Below, in pieces: positions 1 to 7,499 of a stretch of DNA of 12,688 nt. Position numbers and translations under genes: made by a program. Under the pieces are notes generated by a model that ran no database searches, was not told where the DNA came from, and worked only from the letters and a program-made list of their open reading frames with translations. Origin of the DNA: an uncultured bacterium (GTDB lineage: Bacteria > Cyanobacteriota > Vampirovibrionia > Gastranaerophilales > Gastranaerophilaceae); assembly GCA_900314375.1 (NCBI GenBank), contig OMVC01000210.1, forward strand, positions 1-12,688, in the 5' to 3' direction. How positions within the stretch are numbered: position 1 is the stretch's first letter; the number at the start of each line of letters is the position of its first letter.

Positions 1-247
1 CTCGTTTCTGAACCCAAATTTCCATCCCTAATTCTTCTCCAAGACCTGTTAGGGCATCTTTGATTTCTTTGAAGGAATTTTTAGAATTTTCGATATTGCA
101 AAGCATAAACATAACAAAATGTCCTTGCATAAGAGTTTGTTTAATATCTTCGATATTTACTTCGTATTTTGCCATTGTTGCCGTTACACTGGCAACTATT
201 CCGACTTTATCAACGCCCTGTACAGTTACAATAATTTGATTAGACAT
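1..247 (-). CDS. ACT-domain protein, UPF0237 family (3' end cut by window edge)
   Basis: Partial gene: 82 residues are visible, from ATG at 247-245 to the window edge. The family is usually about 90 residues, so only a few C-terminal residues should be missing. The protein is one ACT domain: an N-terminal beta strand (IIVTVQGVDKVGIVASV, residues 5-21), helix, then the NIEDIKQTLMQGHF segment (31-44) characteristic of UPF0237, and the closing MEIWVQKR strand. ACT domains bind amino acids and act as sensors; this family resembles GcvR-type regulators, but its ligand is unknown. The start overlaps the stop of the upstream symporter by 8 bp, so the two are probably translationally coupled and the sensor may respond to the transported amino acid (inference). 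In other bacteria UPF0237 genes are often followed by a UPF0210/PFL-family gene, which would lie beyond the left edge here. Confidence 0.88.
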   Translation of the reverse strand, partial: MSNQIIVTVQGVDKVGIVASVTATMAKYEVNIEDIKQTLMQGHFVMFMLCNIENSKNSFKEIKDALTGLGEELGMEIWVQKR

Positions 248-1814
248 TTTCAACCTCGTTTTCTTCTGCCGTTACGGGAGATGTTTTAAATAATGACGGG
301 TATACCCATTTGCCTATTTGAACTTTTTGACAATATAATTTTAATTCTTTTTTTACATCTGCTGCTAATATGTATAGAACAATAATGTTAGGAACACACA
401 TTGCAATCATCATAGCATCAGTTATGTTAATAATTGATTCAACGTTCATGCAAGCTCCAATGACGATAAATACGCAATAAATCAGATTGAATGCAAGTAC
501 ACGTTTTTTCCCTTCGCCTAACAGGAATGTCCAAGCTTTTTGACCGTAATATGCCCAAGAAATTAAAGTTGACATTGCAAATAATACGGCAATTATTGAT
601 AAAACTACAGGGAAAAATACAATAACGGATTGAAATGCGTTAGATGCTAATTCAATACCTGAAATCTCGCCAATAGATGTACTTTCAAGAACGCCCGATA
701 ATACAATTGCAAAAGAAGTAAACATACATAAAACACCAGTTAAAAATGTTTCTAATAAAGCAACAAATCCTTGAGATACAGGTTCTTTAGTCTGCGCTGT
801 CGCGTAAACAATAGCCGCTGCTCCTGTTCCTGCTTCATTTGATTGAACAGAACGTCTTAAGCCTATAATTATTACTCCGAAAAATCCGCCTGCAACTGCT
901 GATGGATGAAAAGCCTCTCTGCAAATAATCGCTATCCCTGTTGGAATATCCATAAAATGGTATCCGATTACGATTAAACCTGAAATGATGTATAATGCAC
1001 ACATTGTCGGGGTAAGAACAGTTGTAACTTTTGCTATACTCTTAATCCCGCCGACAACAACTAACCCGATAAGAATTGCCGCAATTAACCCGATAATCCA
1101 AGTAAATCCATGGAATATACTATGTTCTCCGCCGGTTATAAATATGATTTGATGTGCAGTTTGATTTATTTGAATCATGTTTCCGCCGGTTATTCCGCCA
1201 CCGATACACAAAATCGCAAACAGAACAGATAAAGGTTGTCCAAGCCATCTCATGCTTTTTCTTGTCAAACCATGTGCAATATAGTGCATAGGTCCGCCTG
1301 AAATTGAGCCGTCTGCGTTAAAACGTCTGTATTTAACAGCAAGCGTTGCTTCTACAAATTTTATTGACATGCCTAATAATGCACCGAAGAAAATCCAAAA
1401 AGCCGCCCCCGGACCGCCTATTGATATTGATATTGCAACACCTGCAATACTTCCTATTCCGATTGTTCCTGATAATGCAGTGGCTAATGCCTGAAATGAT
1501 GAAACTTCACCGCTGTTATCTCCGTTATTTTGAGGTTTTACTATTAAATCAACAGCATGTTTAAAGCCCCAAACCGCGATTCCTTTGAAGTAAAACGTAA
1601 AAAATATTCCTGCTCCCAATATCCAAAAAATAATAAGCGGAACAGAAATATGAATATCTCCATGATTGTACTTTATAGGATAAAATATAATCTTTGCAAT
1701 AAAATCTAAAACCGGAGCAATATGCTTATCCATCAATTCATCGACGTTCATTGCATTTGCCGGTGTCATTAAATTCATCATTAAAATAAAAAATACAGAT
1801 AATAATTTTTTCAT
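240..1814 (-). CDS. Sodium:alanine symporter family (AGCS) amino-acid carrier
   Basis: A 524-residue integral membrane protein of the alanine/glycine:cation symporter family (AGCS), which imports small neutral amino acids with Na+ or H+. Evidence: the family signature GGPGAAFWIFFGALLG at residues 133-148, GTIGIGSIAGVA at 116-127 (family form GTGNIAGVA), GGPMHYIAHGL at 173-183 (family form GGPMYY), and the strongly conserved QSNEAGTGAAAIVYATAQT at 324-342. About eleven hydrophobic segments follow one another. The first 21 residues (MKK, hydrophobic run, then PANA) look like a signal peptide or an extra N-terminal membrane helix, as in some other AGCS proteins. An AAAGGA sequence about 12 bases upstream of ATG is a weak ribosome site. 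It is the first gene of a pair with the ACT-domain gene, which it overlaps by 8 bp. The exact substrate (alanine, glycine or another) cannot be told from sequence. Confidence 0.95.
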   Translation of the reverse strand: MKKLLSVFFILMMNLMTPANAMNVDELMDKHIAPVLDFIAKIIFYPIKYNHGDIHISVPLIIFWILGAGIFFTFYFKGIAVWGFKHAVDLIVKPQNNGDNSGEVSSFQALATALSGTIGIGSIAGVAISISIGGPGAAFWIFFGALLGMSIKFVEATLAVKYRRFNADGSISGGPMHYIAHGLTRKSMRWLGQPLSVLFAILCIGGGITGGNMIQINQTAHQIIFITGGEHSIFHGFTWIIGLIAAILIGLVVVGGIKSIAKVTTVLTPTMCALYIISGLIVIGYHFMDIPTGIAIICREAFHPSAVAGGFFGVIIIGLRRSVQSNEAGTGAAAIVYATAQTKEPVSQGFVALLETFLTGVLCMFTSFAIVLSGVLESTSIGEISGIELASNAFQSVIVFFPVVLSIIAVLFAMSTLISWAYYGQKAWTFLLGEGKKRVLAFNLIYCVFIVIGACMNVESIINITDAMMIAMCVPNIIVLYILAADVKKELKLYCQKVQIGKWVYPSLFKTSPVTAEENEVENV

Positions 1815-1875
1815 TGTGCTATTTTATCCTTTCAGCATCAAATTAAATATTCCAATCTATCCTCTTACTACTAAC

Positions 1876-1884
1876 AGTATAGCA
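1876..1884 (-). promoter_or_regulatory. Extended -10 promoter element for the symporter/ACT operon
   Basis: Read on the minus strand this is TGCTATACT, i.e. a TGn extension followed by TATACT (5 of 6 to TATAAT). It would give a leader of about 55 bases before the ATG at 1814. At 17-bp spacing the -35 position falls on CATGCT within the palindrome at 1896-1909, with no consensus -35, which is tolerated by extended -10 promoters. Confidence 0.45.
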
Positions 1885-1895
1885 AAAACATGATT

Positions 1896-1909
1896 ATTAG
1901 CATGCTAAT
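1896..1909. promoter_or_regulatory. Perfect 14-bp palindrome, candidate operator between divergent genes
   Basis: ATTAGCATGCTAAT is its own reverse complement and sits near the middle of the 161-bp gap between the symporter (minus) and the GH57 gene (plus). It covers the -35 position of the symporter promoter and lies about 30 bp upstream of the proposed GH57 -10 box. This is the geometry of a dimeric regulator site that could repress one side and affect the other. The regulator is unknown, and one copy in an AT-rich region is weak evidence. Confidence 0.35.
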
Positions 1910-1939
1910 CTTTACAAAAGCTTAAAGAATAGATTTTTG

Positions 1940-1948
1940 TGCTAATAT
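1940..1948 (+). promoter_or_regulatory. Candidate extended -10 element for the GH57 gene
   Basis: TGCTAATAT has a TGn extension plus TAATAT (4 of 6). A weak -35 (CTTAAA, 1921-1926) lies upstream. The predicted transcript would begin near 1955, leaving a very short leader with the AAGGG ribosome site at 1957-1961. It is a weak call because the region is generally AT-rich. Confidence 0.3.
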
Positions 1949-1975
1949 ATAACTATAAGGGTTAAGTTTAGTAAA

Positions 1976-4234
1976 ATGATGAGTCAAACCAAAAAATTAT
2001 CAATAGCTTTTGTGTGGCATATGCACCAGCCTGTGTATCAATTGAATCCTGACGGGGATTTTTTGATGCCTTGGGTCAGGATGCACGCTGTAAAAGATTA
2101 TTTGGATATGTCCTTGTGGGTAGAAAAATTTGATAATTTAAGACTAAATTTTAATATTGTGCCGTCGCTTGCAGATGCTTTAATCGCTTATTCTAAAGGT
2201 GCTCATGATATTCATTCAAGGTTAACGGTAACTCCGACTCAAAAATTAAGCAACGAAGATAAAATTTTTATATTAAATAACTTTTTTGATGCAAATTATC
2301 AGACAATGATTTTGCCAAATGAACAATATCACAAATTGTATAAAATTGTTCAGGATAACGGAAATACGGATGTAAATATTCTTACCAATCAGCAGTATTC
2401 CGATTTGATGGCTTTATTCAATTTGGCTTGGATTGACCCTTCTTTCAAAGAATCTGATGAAAAGTTAAAAAAACTTCTAAAGAAGAAAAGAAATTATACG
2501 CTCGAAGACAGAATAGAAATTATAGAAATTCAACGAGCTATTATAAAAAAGATAATTCCAACGTATAAAAAATTATTGAAATCCGAAAAAATAGAAATTA
2601 CAACAAGTCCGTATTATCATCCGATATTGCCGATATTATTGGATTATAAAGAAATAAGAAAAGATTATCCGGAGAATACATTATCTGAATTAAAAACAGA
2701 GCTTGATGCTAAAATTCAAACCAAAAAAGCTCTTGCCAGAATAGAAGAAGTTTTTGGCAAGCGTCCGGAAGGAGTATGGGCTTCAGAGCAATGTATAAGC
2801 GAAAAAACTCTCGAAATGTTTTCCGATTTAGGGGTCAAGTGGTCTGTTTCAGATGAAGGTATTCTTGCTAATTCGATAAATTTTGAATTTGTACACGATT
2901 TCAAAGGATATTTGGAAGACCCTTATCATTTATTAAAAACATATTCTTATAAAACTCAAAATGATGATATAAAATTGTTATTCAAAGATTCTACAATATA
3001 TAATCTTATAAACTTTGAATATGCACATCATGATTCGGTTGCAACGGCAAATGATTTGTATGACCGTATAAAGGTTATACAAAGTAAAATATTATCTTCT
3101 CCGGATAAAGAACATATTCTGACTATTGCAATGGATGGCGAAAATTGCTGGGAAAATTACTCGGAAGACGGAAATATATTTTTAAAAACCTTATATAGCT
3201 TGATATGTTCGGATAGCTCTTTAGAAACTGTTTTGGTTAGTGATTATTTAACAAAGACAAAAGAACACAAACCAATAAAGAAAATTGCTTATGGCGCAAA
3301 CTTTAATCGTGACTTAAAACTATGGATAAATGAACCCGTGAAAGATTTGGCATGGACATATTTAAAGCGTGTACGGGATGATTTTTCGGATTTTGTAAAA
3401 CGCGAACCGCTTCATCCGAATATTGAAGATGCAAGAACTGAATTGTTTATTTGTGAAGGCAGTGATTGGTTCTGGTGGTATGGAGAACCGAACAATTCGG
3501 GCAGGGACAGTATTTTTGATTATATTTTCAGAAATCATTTGAAAAATATATATCGTTATTTTGATTTGGATACCCCAAAATTTTTGGATGATCCGTTGAC
3601 TGATATTTCGCCTTCGGAACCTTCAAATTATCCTACCTCTTTAATTAGTCCGAATATTACCGGCAAAGAAAACTCTAAAGGCTGGGAAAACGCCGGAGTT
3701 ATAGAAATTCCTGACGGGCCGGTATTGAGAGAATCAAAATTGTTCGAAAAAATTAAATACGGCAATGATAATGATAATTTTTATTTGAGATTTTATCTGA
3801 ATAAATATATTAAAAACAACGCAGGACCATTAAACAGAACATATCAGATGTACATATATTTGCGTAAATCAGGAAGAACGCAAGCATTGTCACCTATTCG
3901 TTTAGTAAATAAATCCTCAAACGTTTCACCTATTGCTATGGAAAAATTTCATAATGAAATTCAGATATCAATACGAGATGATGAATTGAGATTTCTTCGT
4001 ATAGTTAATGCTATCCCCGGAGATATGTGGGTTTTAGGAAATTATAAATGTATGGAAACTTCTTATGATGAAGTTTTAGAATTAAGAATTCCGTTTGATG
4101 TTTTGGAAATTGCGCAAGGGGATACTTTAGAGTTTTTGTTTGTAAATGCTAATTACGGAATGACGGATTTTTATATCCCTAATGAAATGATATTATCAGT
4201 GGCAAGACCTGTTTATGCAAATAACAAATCGTAA
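1976..4234 (+). CDS. Glycoside hydrolase family 57 protein (alpha-glucan hydrolase or transferase)
   Basis: A 752-residue GH57 enzyme acting on alpha-glucans such as glycogen or starch through a retaining mechanism. The five GH57 regions are recognisable: HMHQP at residues 15-19; TTSPYYHPILPIL at 209-221; GVWASEQ at 266-272 with E271 as expected nucleophile; AMDGENCWE at 385-393 with D387 as expected acid/base; and EGSDWFWWYGE at 494-504. Residues after about 560 form a beta-rich C-terminal domain, probably for substrate binding. No signal peptide is visible, so it is probably cytoplasmic and works on storage glucan (inference). The size and order match the long GH57 proteins common in cyanobacteria. 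ATG at 1976 is preferred over ATG at 1979 because the AAGGG at 1957-1961 is already 14 bases away. Whether it is an amylase, amylopullulanase or transferase cannot be decided from sequence. It stands alone, divergent from the symporter. Confidence 0.93.
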   Translation: MMSQTKKLSIAFVWHMHQPVYQLNPDGDFLMPWVRMHAVKDYLDMSLWVEKFDNLRLNFNIVPSLADALIAYSKGAHDIHSRLTVTPTQKLSNEDKIFILNNFFDANYQTMILPNEQYHKLYKIVQDNGNTDVNILTNQQYSDLMALFNLAWIDPSFKESDEKLKKLLKKKRNYTLEDRIEIIEIQRAIIKKIIPTYKKLLKSEKIEITTSPYYHPILPILLDYKEIRKDYPENTLSELKTELDAKIQTKKALARIEEVFGKRPEGVWASEQCISEKTLEMFSDLGVKWSVSDEGILANSINFEFVHDFKGYLEDPYHLLKTYSYKTQNDDIKLLFKDSTIYNLINFEYAHHDSVATANDLYDRIKVIQSKILSSPDKEHILTIAMDGENCWENYSEDGNIFLKTLYSLICSDSSLETVLVSDYLTKTKEHKPIKKIAYGANFNRDLKLWINEPVKDLAWTYLKRVRDDFSDFVKREPLHPNIEDARTELFICEGSDWFWWYGEPNNSGRDSIFDYIFRNHLKNIYRYFDLDTPKFLDDPLTDISPSEPSNYPTSLISPNITGKENSKGWENAGVIEIPDGPVLRESKLFEKIKYGNDNDNFYLRFYLNKYIKNNAGPLNRTYQMYIYLRKSGRTQALSPIRLVNKSSNVSPIAMEKFHNEIQISIRDDELRFLRIVNAIPGDMWVLGNYKCMETSYDEVLELRIPFDVLEIAQGDTLEFLFVNANYGMTDFYIPNEMILSVARPVYANNKS

Positions 4235-4273
4235 TTTTAACTTTTTTTCAAGTATGGGGGTTCTGTTTTTTGA

Positions 4274-4927
4274 TTATTTAATATCAGGAAAAAAGTATCT
4301 TACACCATCATCCGAACGCCATTGTACATAGCCAGTTTTTGGAGTTCTGTCCATATCCAATACACTTATTAATGCCCAATTGCCTTTAATTATATTAAGA
4401 TGAATCGCTTGAGGGGTATTCATTGTTGAAATTGTTTTCAAACTTTCTGGTGAAGCTTTCATATCTTTACACATTGCAGGCGCACCTTTTAAAAGTCTTA
4501 ATCCGTATTTTTTCCCGTAAGTATTGTAAAAATTAATCCATGTCATAAATTTATACGGGTCATCTTCTCTTATCCAGCCGGTTTCTCCCGTTGAATTATT
4601 ATATACAATCTCAACCCAGCCGTCAGCAATATCTACAACATTCACTAAAGCTAATTCTTTTTTTTCTACATATACGGTAAAGAAGTTCTTTGCTCCGATT
4701 TCCTGCGGGAAAAAATCATCTTCATCATTCCATCTTATACGATACAAAATATGAGATTCTTCATCAGGAAATTTGTAGACGGTAATATCTTTGCCTACCT
4801 GATATAAACCTACAGTGCGAACATTTGTTATATTTGGCGAGACAGGTAATATATCATTTGCAAAAGCAACGTTACCGAAAAATATAAAAGATAAGAATAA
4901 TACAAATGACAAAAATATTTTATTCAT
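4274..4927 (-). CDS. Secreted SH3-like domain protein, function unknown
   Basis: A 217-residue protein with a clear Sec signal peptide (MNK, hydrophobic core, cut after AFA at residue 23). The mature part appears to contain two bacterial SH3-like units. The first is at about 40-122, ending GWVEIVYNNSTGETGWIRE; the second is at about 145-215, with GNWALISVLDMDRTPKTGY then VQWR. The 'W.......GW/Y' strand pattern is typical of SH3b folds, which often bind cell-wall peptides. No catalytic domain is attached and there is only one cysteine (C153). It lies 12 bp after pheT with a strong ribosome site on pheT's final bases, so the two are co-transcribed. I do not recognise a named family. A periplasmic or wall-associated location is inferred from the signal peptide and fold. 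Confidence 0.75.
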   Translation of the reverse strand: MNKIFLSFVLFLSFIFFGNVAFANDILPVSPNITNVRTVGLYQVGKDITVYKFPDEESHILYRIRWNDEDDFFPQEIGAKNFFTVYVEKKELALVNVVDIADGWVEIVYNNSTGETGWIREDDPYKFMTWINFYNTYGKKYGLRLLKGAPAMCKDMKASPESLKTISTMNTPQAIHLNIIKGNWALISVLDMDRTPKTGYVQWRSDDGVRYFFPDIK

Positions 4928-4933
4928 ATATTT

Positions 4934-4940
4934 ACCTCCT
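4934..4940 (-). promoter_or_regulatory. Strong Shine-Dalgarno site overlapping the pheT stop
   Basis: AGGAGGT on the minus strand is a full-consensus ribosome site, 6 bases before the ATG of the SH3-like gene. Its first base is the last base of the pheT TAA codon, so ribosomes ending pheT sit on it. This fixes the downstream start and implies translational coupling. Confidence 0.8.
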
Positions 4941-7420
4941 TATTCCCTAAATGAAATTTGAGCATAAGATTTTTGCAATTTTTCACGAACTGATTGCATT
5001 TGCTGATCAATTATTTCATCAGTTAATGTTGCATTTTCATCCTGCATTTTTATTCTGAACGCAACTGATTTGAAACCGTCTTCTACATGTTCTCCTTGAT
5101 ATACGTCAAAAATTTCAGAACCTTTGAAGATATTTTGTTTTACTGCGGTTTTAATAACACGCTGAATATCTTCACATGATACATTATCATTTATAATAAA
5201 TGCTATGTCGCGTTTTACTTCCGGATATTGAGGTATGTGTTTAAATCTTGGAACAGACTCTTTAACCGCACCTATTATTTCTGTTAAATCAAGTTTGAAT
5301 AAAAATGCATCTTGATTTAATTTCAATTTATCAATGACAGTCGGATGTAACTGGCCGAAGTACCCGATAGGTGTCGGTGTTTTACCTAACAACATAATAA
5401 CTGCCGTACGGTACGGGTGTAAAACATTATGGGATGAGGCTAGTTCGGTATTTTCAAGCGGAACAAATTTTATTCTGCGCATCACATCCAATTCGTTTAA
5501 TAAATTTTCAACAATACCTTTTACATAGTAAAAATCAATATTGGTTTTTACCTGCCATTTTGAATTTTGGAGTTCACCTGTCAAAATTCCTTCTAATACT
5601 CTTGTTTCCTTTACACCTGTATTTTTTTCATCAGCGGGACCGTTTTTAATATATGTTTTTCCGATTTCATAAGCCCAAAAAGTTTTCTGTCCGTTATCAA
5701 AATTATTTTTCATACAATTAAGAACGCTTACCGCAAGATTTTGTCTTAACATAGAAAATTCTTCACTTGCAGCGTTTGCAACTTTAACGGCATTTTCATC
5801 ATCATAAGACATTTTGAATTTATCCAATAATGATTTACCAATCAATGAGCTTGTTTGAATTTCTGTCAAACCTGCAGCTAACATTGATTCATGAACTTTA
5901 CTTATGACTTTTTCTTCCTGTGACAATTCGGCTATATATGATGTTGAAGGTAATGACGGCGCAATTTTATCAAAGCCGTTTATCCTTGCAATTTCTTCAA
6001 TCAAATCAATCTCGCGGGTTACGTCATAAGCTCTGAAACTAGGCACTGAAAATTTTGCAGCCATATCATTCCCGCCCAATTTTTTAAACCCGAGTTTTTC
6101 TAAAATGTTTATGCATTTTTCAGGTTCGATTTGGCAACCTAAAATTCTTTTTACTTGAGGATATCTCAAGGTAATCTCTAGCGGAGGAAGTTTGTTTTCG
6201 CCATCTTCCACAACTCCGACAACTTGAGCATCAGCATATTCTGTTAACAATTGCATAGCACGCATTAAGGCAGGTTTTACCGCTTCGATATCAATACCGC
6301 GTTCAAATCTTGCGCTTGCTTCACTTCTGTAACCGACACTTCTTGAAGATTTTCTGTTTGATACAGGGGTGAAATATGCTGCTTCCAGAGCCATATTAAC
6401 GGTATTATCATCAATTTCTGAATTCTCACCGCCAAAGACTCCTGCTAAACATACTCCCTTATCTTTTGTTGCAATCAACACGCTGTCTGTTGTTAATTCT
6501 CTTTCGACACCGTCTAAAGTTACAATTTTTTCTCCTTCTTGCGCACGTCTTACACACAAATAACCGTCTAATTTATCCGCATCAAACGCATGCAAAGGAC
6601 AACCGTACTCAAGCATTACATAATTTGTAATATCAACAACATTGTTTATTGCACGAATACCTGAAGCTAATAATCTTTTTTGCATCCAATCAGGAGAAGA
6701 TTTTATTTTGATATTCTTTAAAAGTCCTAAGGAATAATACTTACAAACATCTTTGTCTTTTATTTCAACTTTAAATTCATTTGTTGATAAATCATTAGTA
6801 TTTTCAATAGGGTTAAATTTTAACGGAGTATTAAATAACGCACTTAATTCTCTTGCGATACCGATAACAGACATTTGATCTCCGCGATTTGCGGTCGGAG
6901 CAACATCAATGACGGTATCTTTTTCAAATCCTAAAACATCTTTAACATCTTGTCCTATTTCTACATCAGGGAAAATTCTGTTTAAAACAAGTATTCCGTC
7001 TTCTTGTTGATAATTTCTTTCAGATACTCCTAATTCGTCAGCAGAACAAAGCATCCCTTGAGATTCAACACCGCGGATAACCGCAGGAGTAAGTTCAAAT
7101 TGTTCACCCGTTTTTCGGTCCAAAACTTTTGAACCAACACTTGCATAAGGAACAATCTGCCCTTCTTTTATGTTTTGAGCACCGCAAACAACCGTTTTTG
7201 CGCCGTTGCCTGTATTTATTGTTACAAGATGCAAATGATCGGAATTCGGATGGGCGTCTATTTTTTCTATTTTTACCGTTTTTATATTGGTAAAAGATGG
7301 TTTTACGTCTTCAATTGCTTCGACTTCCAAACCGCTCATTGTCAGTTCATGTGCTATCTGTTCCGCTTCAATATTTGATAAATCTACTAATTCGTTTAAC
7401 CAATTTAAAGATACTTGCAT
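4940..7420 (-). CDS. pheT: Phenylalanine--tRNA ligase beta subunit
   Basis: Beta subunit of the (alpha-beta)2 phenylalanyl-tRNA synthetase, which charges tRNA-Phe. It carries tRNA recognition and the editing site that removes misattached tyrosine. Domains in order on the 826-residue form: N-terminal MQVSLNWLNELVDL; EMAP-like OB tRNA-binding domain at about 40-155 (NSDHLHLVTINTG, 59-72); B3/B4 editing domain at about 215-390 (YRSEASARFERGID, 364-377); B5 near 405-475; a catalytic-like core; and the C-terminal FDX-ACB anticodon-binding domain after about 730 (PQYPEVKRDIAF). The length is usual for the family. I chose ATG at 7420 because GAGGG lies 7 bases upstream and the protein then begins as the family does; the longer frame from 7438 starts with TTG and reads through that ribosome site. 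There is no pheS next to it; the upstream neighbour is the MlaA-hydrolase gene. Confidence 0.97.
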   Translation of the reverse strand: MQVSLNWLNELVDLSNIEAEQIAHELTMSGLEVEAIEDVKPSFTNIKTVKIEKIDAHPNSDHLHLVTINTGNGAKTVVCGAQNIKEGQIVPYASVGSKVLDRKTGEQFELTPAVIRGVESQGMLCSADELGVSERNYQQEDGILVLNRIFPDVEIGQDVKDVLGFEKDTVIDVAPTANRGDQMSVIGIARELSALFNTPLKFNPIENTNDLSTNEFKVEIKDKDVCKYYSLGLLKNIKIKSSPDWMQKRLLASGIRAINNVVDITNYVMLEYGCPLHAFDADKLDGYLCVRRAQEGEKIVTLDGVERELTTDSVLIATKDKGVCLAGVFGGENSEIDDNTVNMALEAAYFTPVSNRKSSRSVGYRSEASARFERGIDIEAVKPALMRAMQLLTEYADAQVVGVVEDGENKLPPLEITLRYPQVKRILGCQIEPEKCINILEKLGFKKLGGNDMAAKFSVPSFRAYDVTREIDLIEEIARINGFDKIAPSLPSTSYIAELSQEEKVISKVHESMLAAGLTEIQTSSLIGKSLLDKFKMSYDDENAVKVANAASEEFSMLRQNLAVSVLNCMKNNFDNGQKTFWAYEIGKTYIKNGPADEKNTGVKETRVLEGILTGELQNSKWQVKTNIDFYYVKGIVENLLNELDVMRRIKFVPLENTELASSHNVLHPYRTAVIMLLGKTPTPIGYFGQLHPTVIDKLKLNQDAFLFKLDLTEIIGAVKESVPRFKHIPQYPEVKRDIAFIINDNVSCEDIQRVIKTAVKQNIFKGSEIFDVYQGEHVEDGFKSVAFRIKMQDENATLTDEIIDQQMQSVREKLQKSYAQISFRE

Positions 7421-7450
7421 TATATTTCCCTCTTTCAATATGTATTTGCT

Positions 7451-7482
7451 ATCATACTATATCAAAAGAGAATCATTGTAAA
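7451..7482 (-). promoter_or_regulatory. Candidate promoter for pheT and the SH3-like gene
   Basis: On the minus strand TTTACA (7482-7477) is followed after 17 bp by TAGTAT, overlapping a second possible -10, TATGAT, at 7456-7451. The leader would be about 25-35 bases. No terminator hairpin is seen between the upstream gene's stop at 7500 and this site, so read-through from the MlaA-hydrolase gene is also possible. No T-box or attenuator-like leader fits in this short space. Confidence 0.45.
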
Positions 7483-7499
7483 CAAAACTGCCGTCGGAT

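Noticed and set aside
1346..1564. A 72-residue plus-strand frame inside the symporter gene
   Set aside because: It lies opposite a strongly supported transporter gene and has no recognisable features.
4235..4273. Possible shared terminator between the convergent GH57 and SH3-like genes
   Set aside because: T runs are present but no stem-loop could be formed next to them, so no intrinsic terminator is claimed.
7421..7438. Longer pheT start at 7438
   Set aside because: It is a TTG start that reads through the GAGGG ribosome site; the ATG at 7420 has proper spacing and gives the family's usual N terminus.
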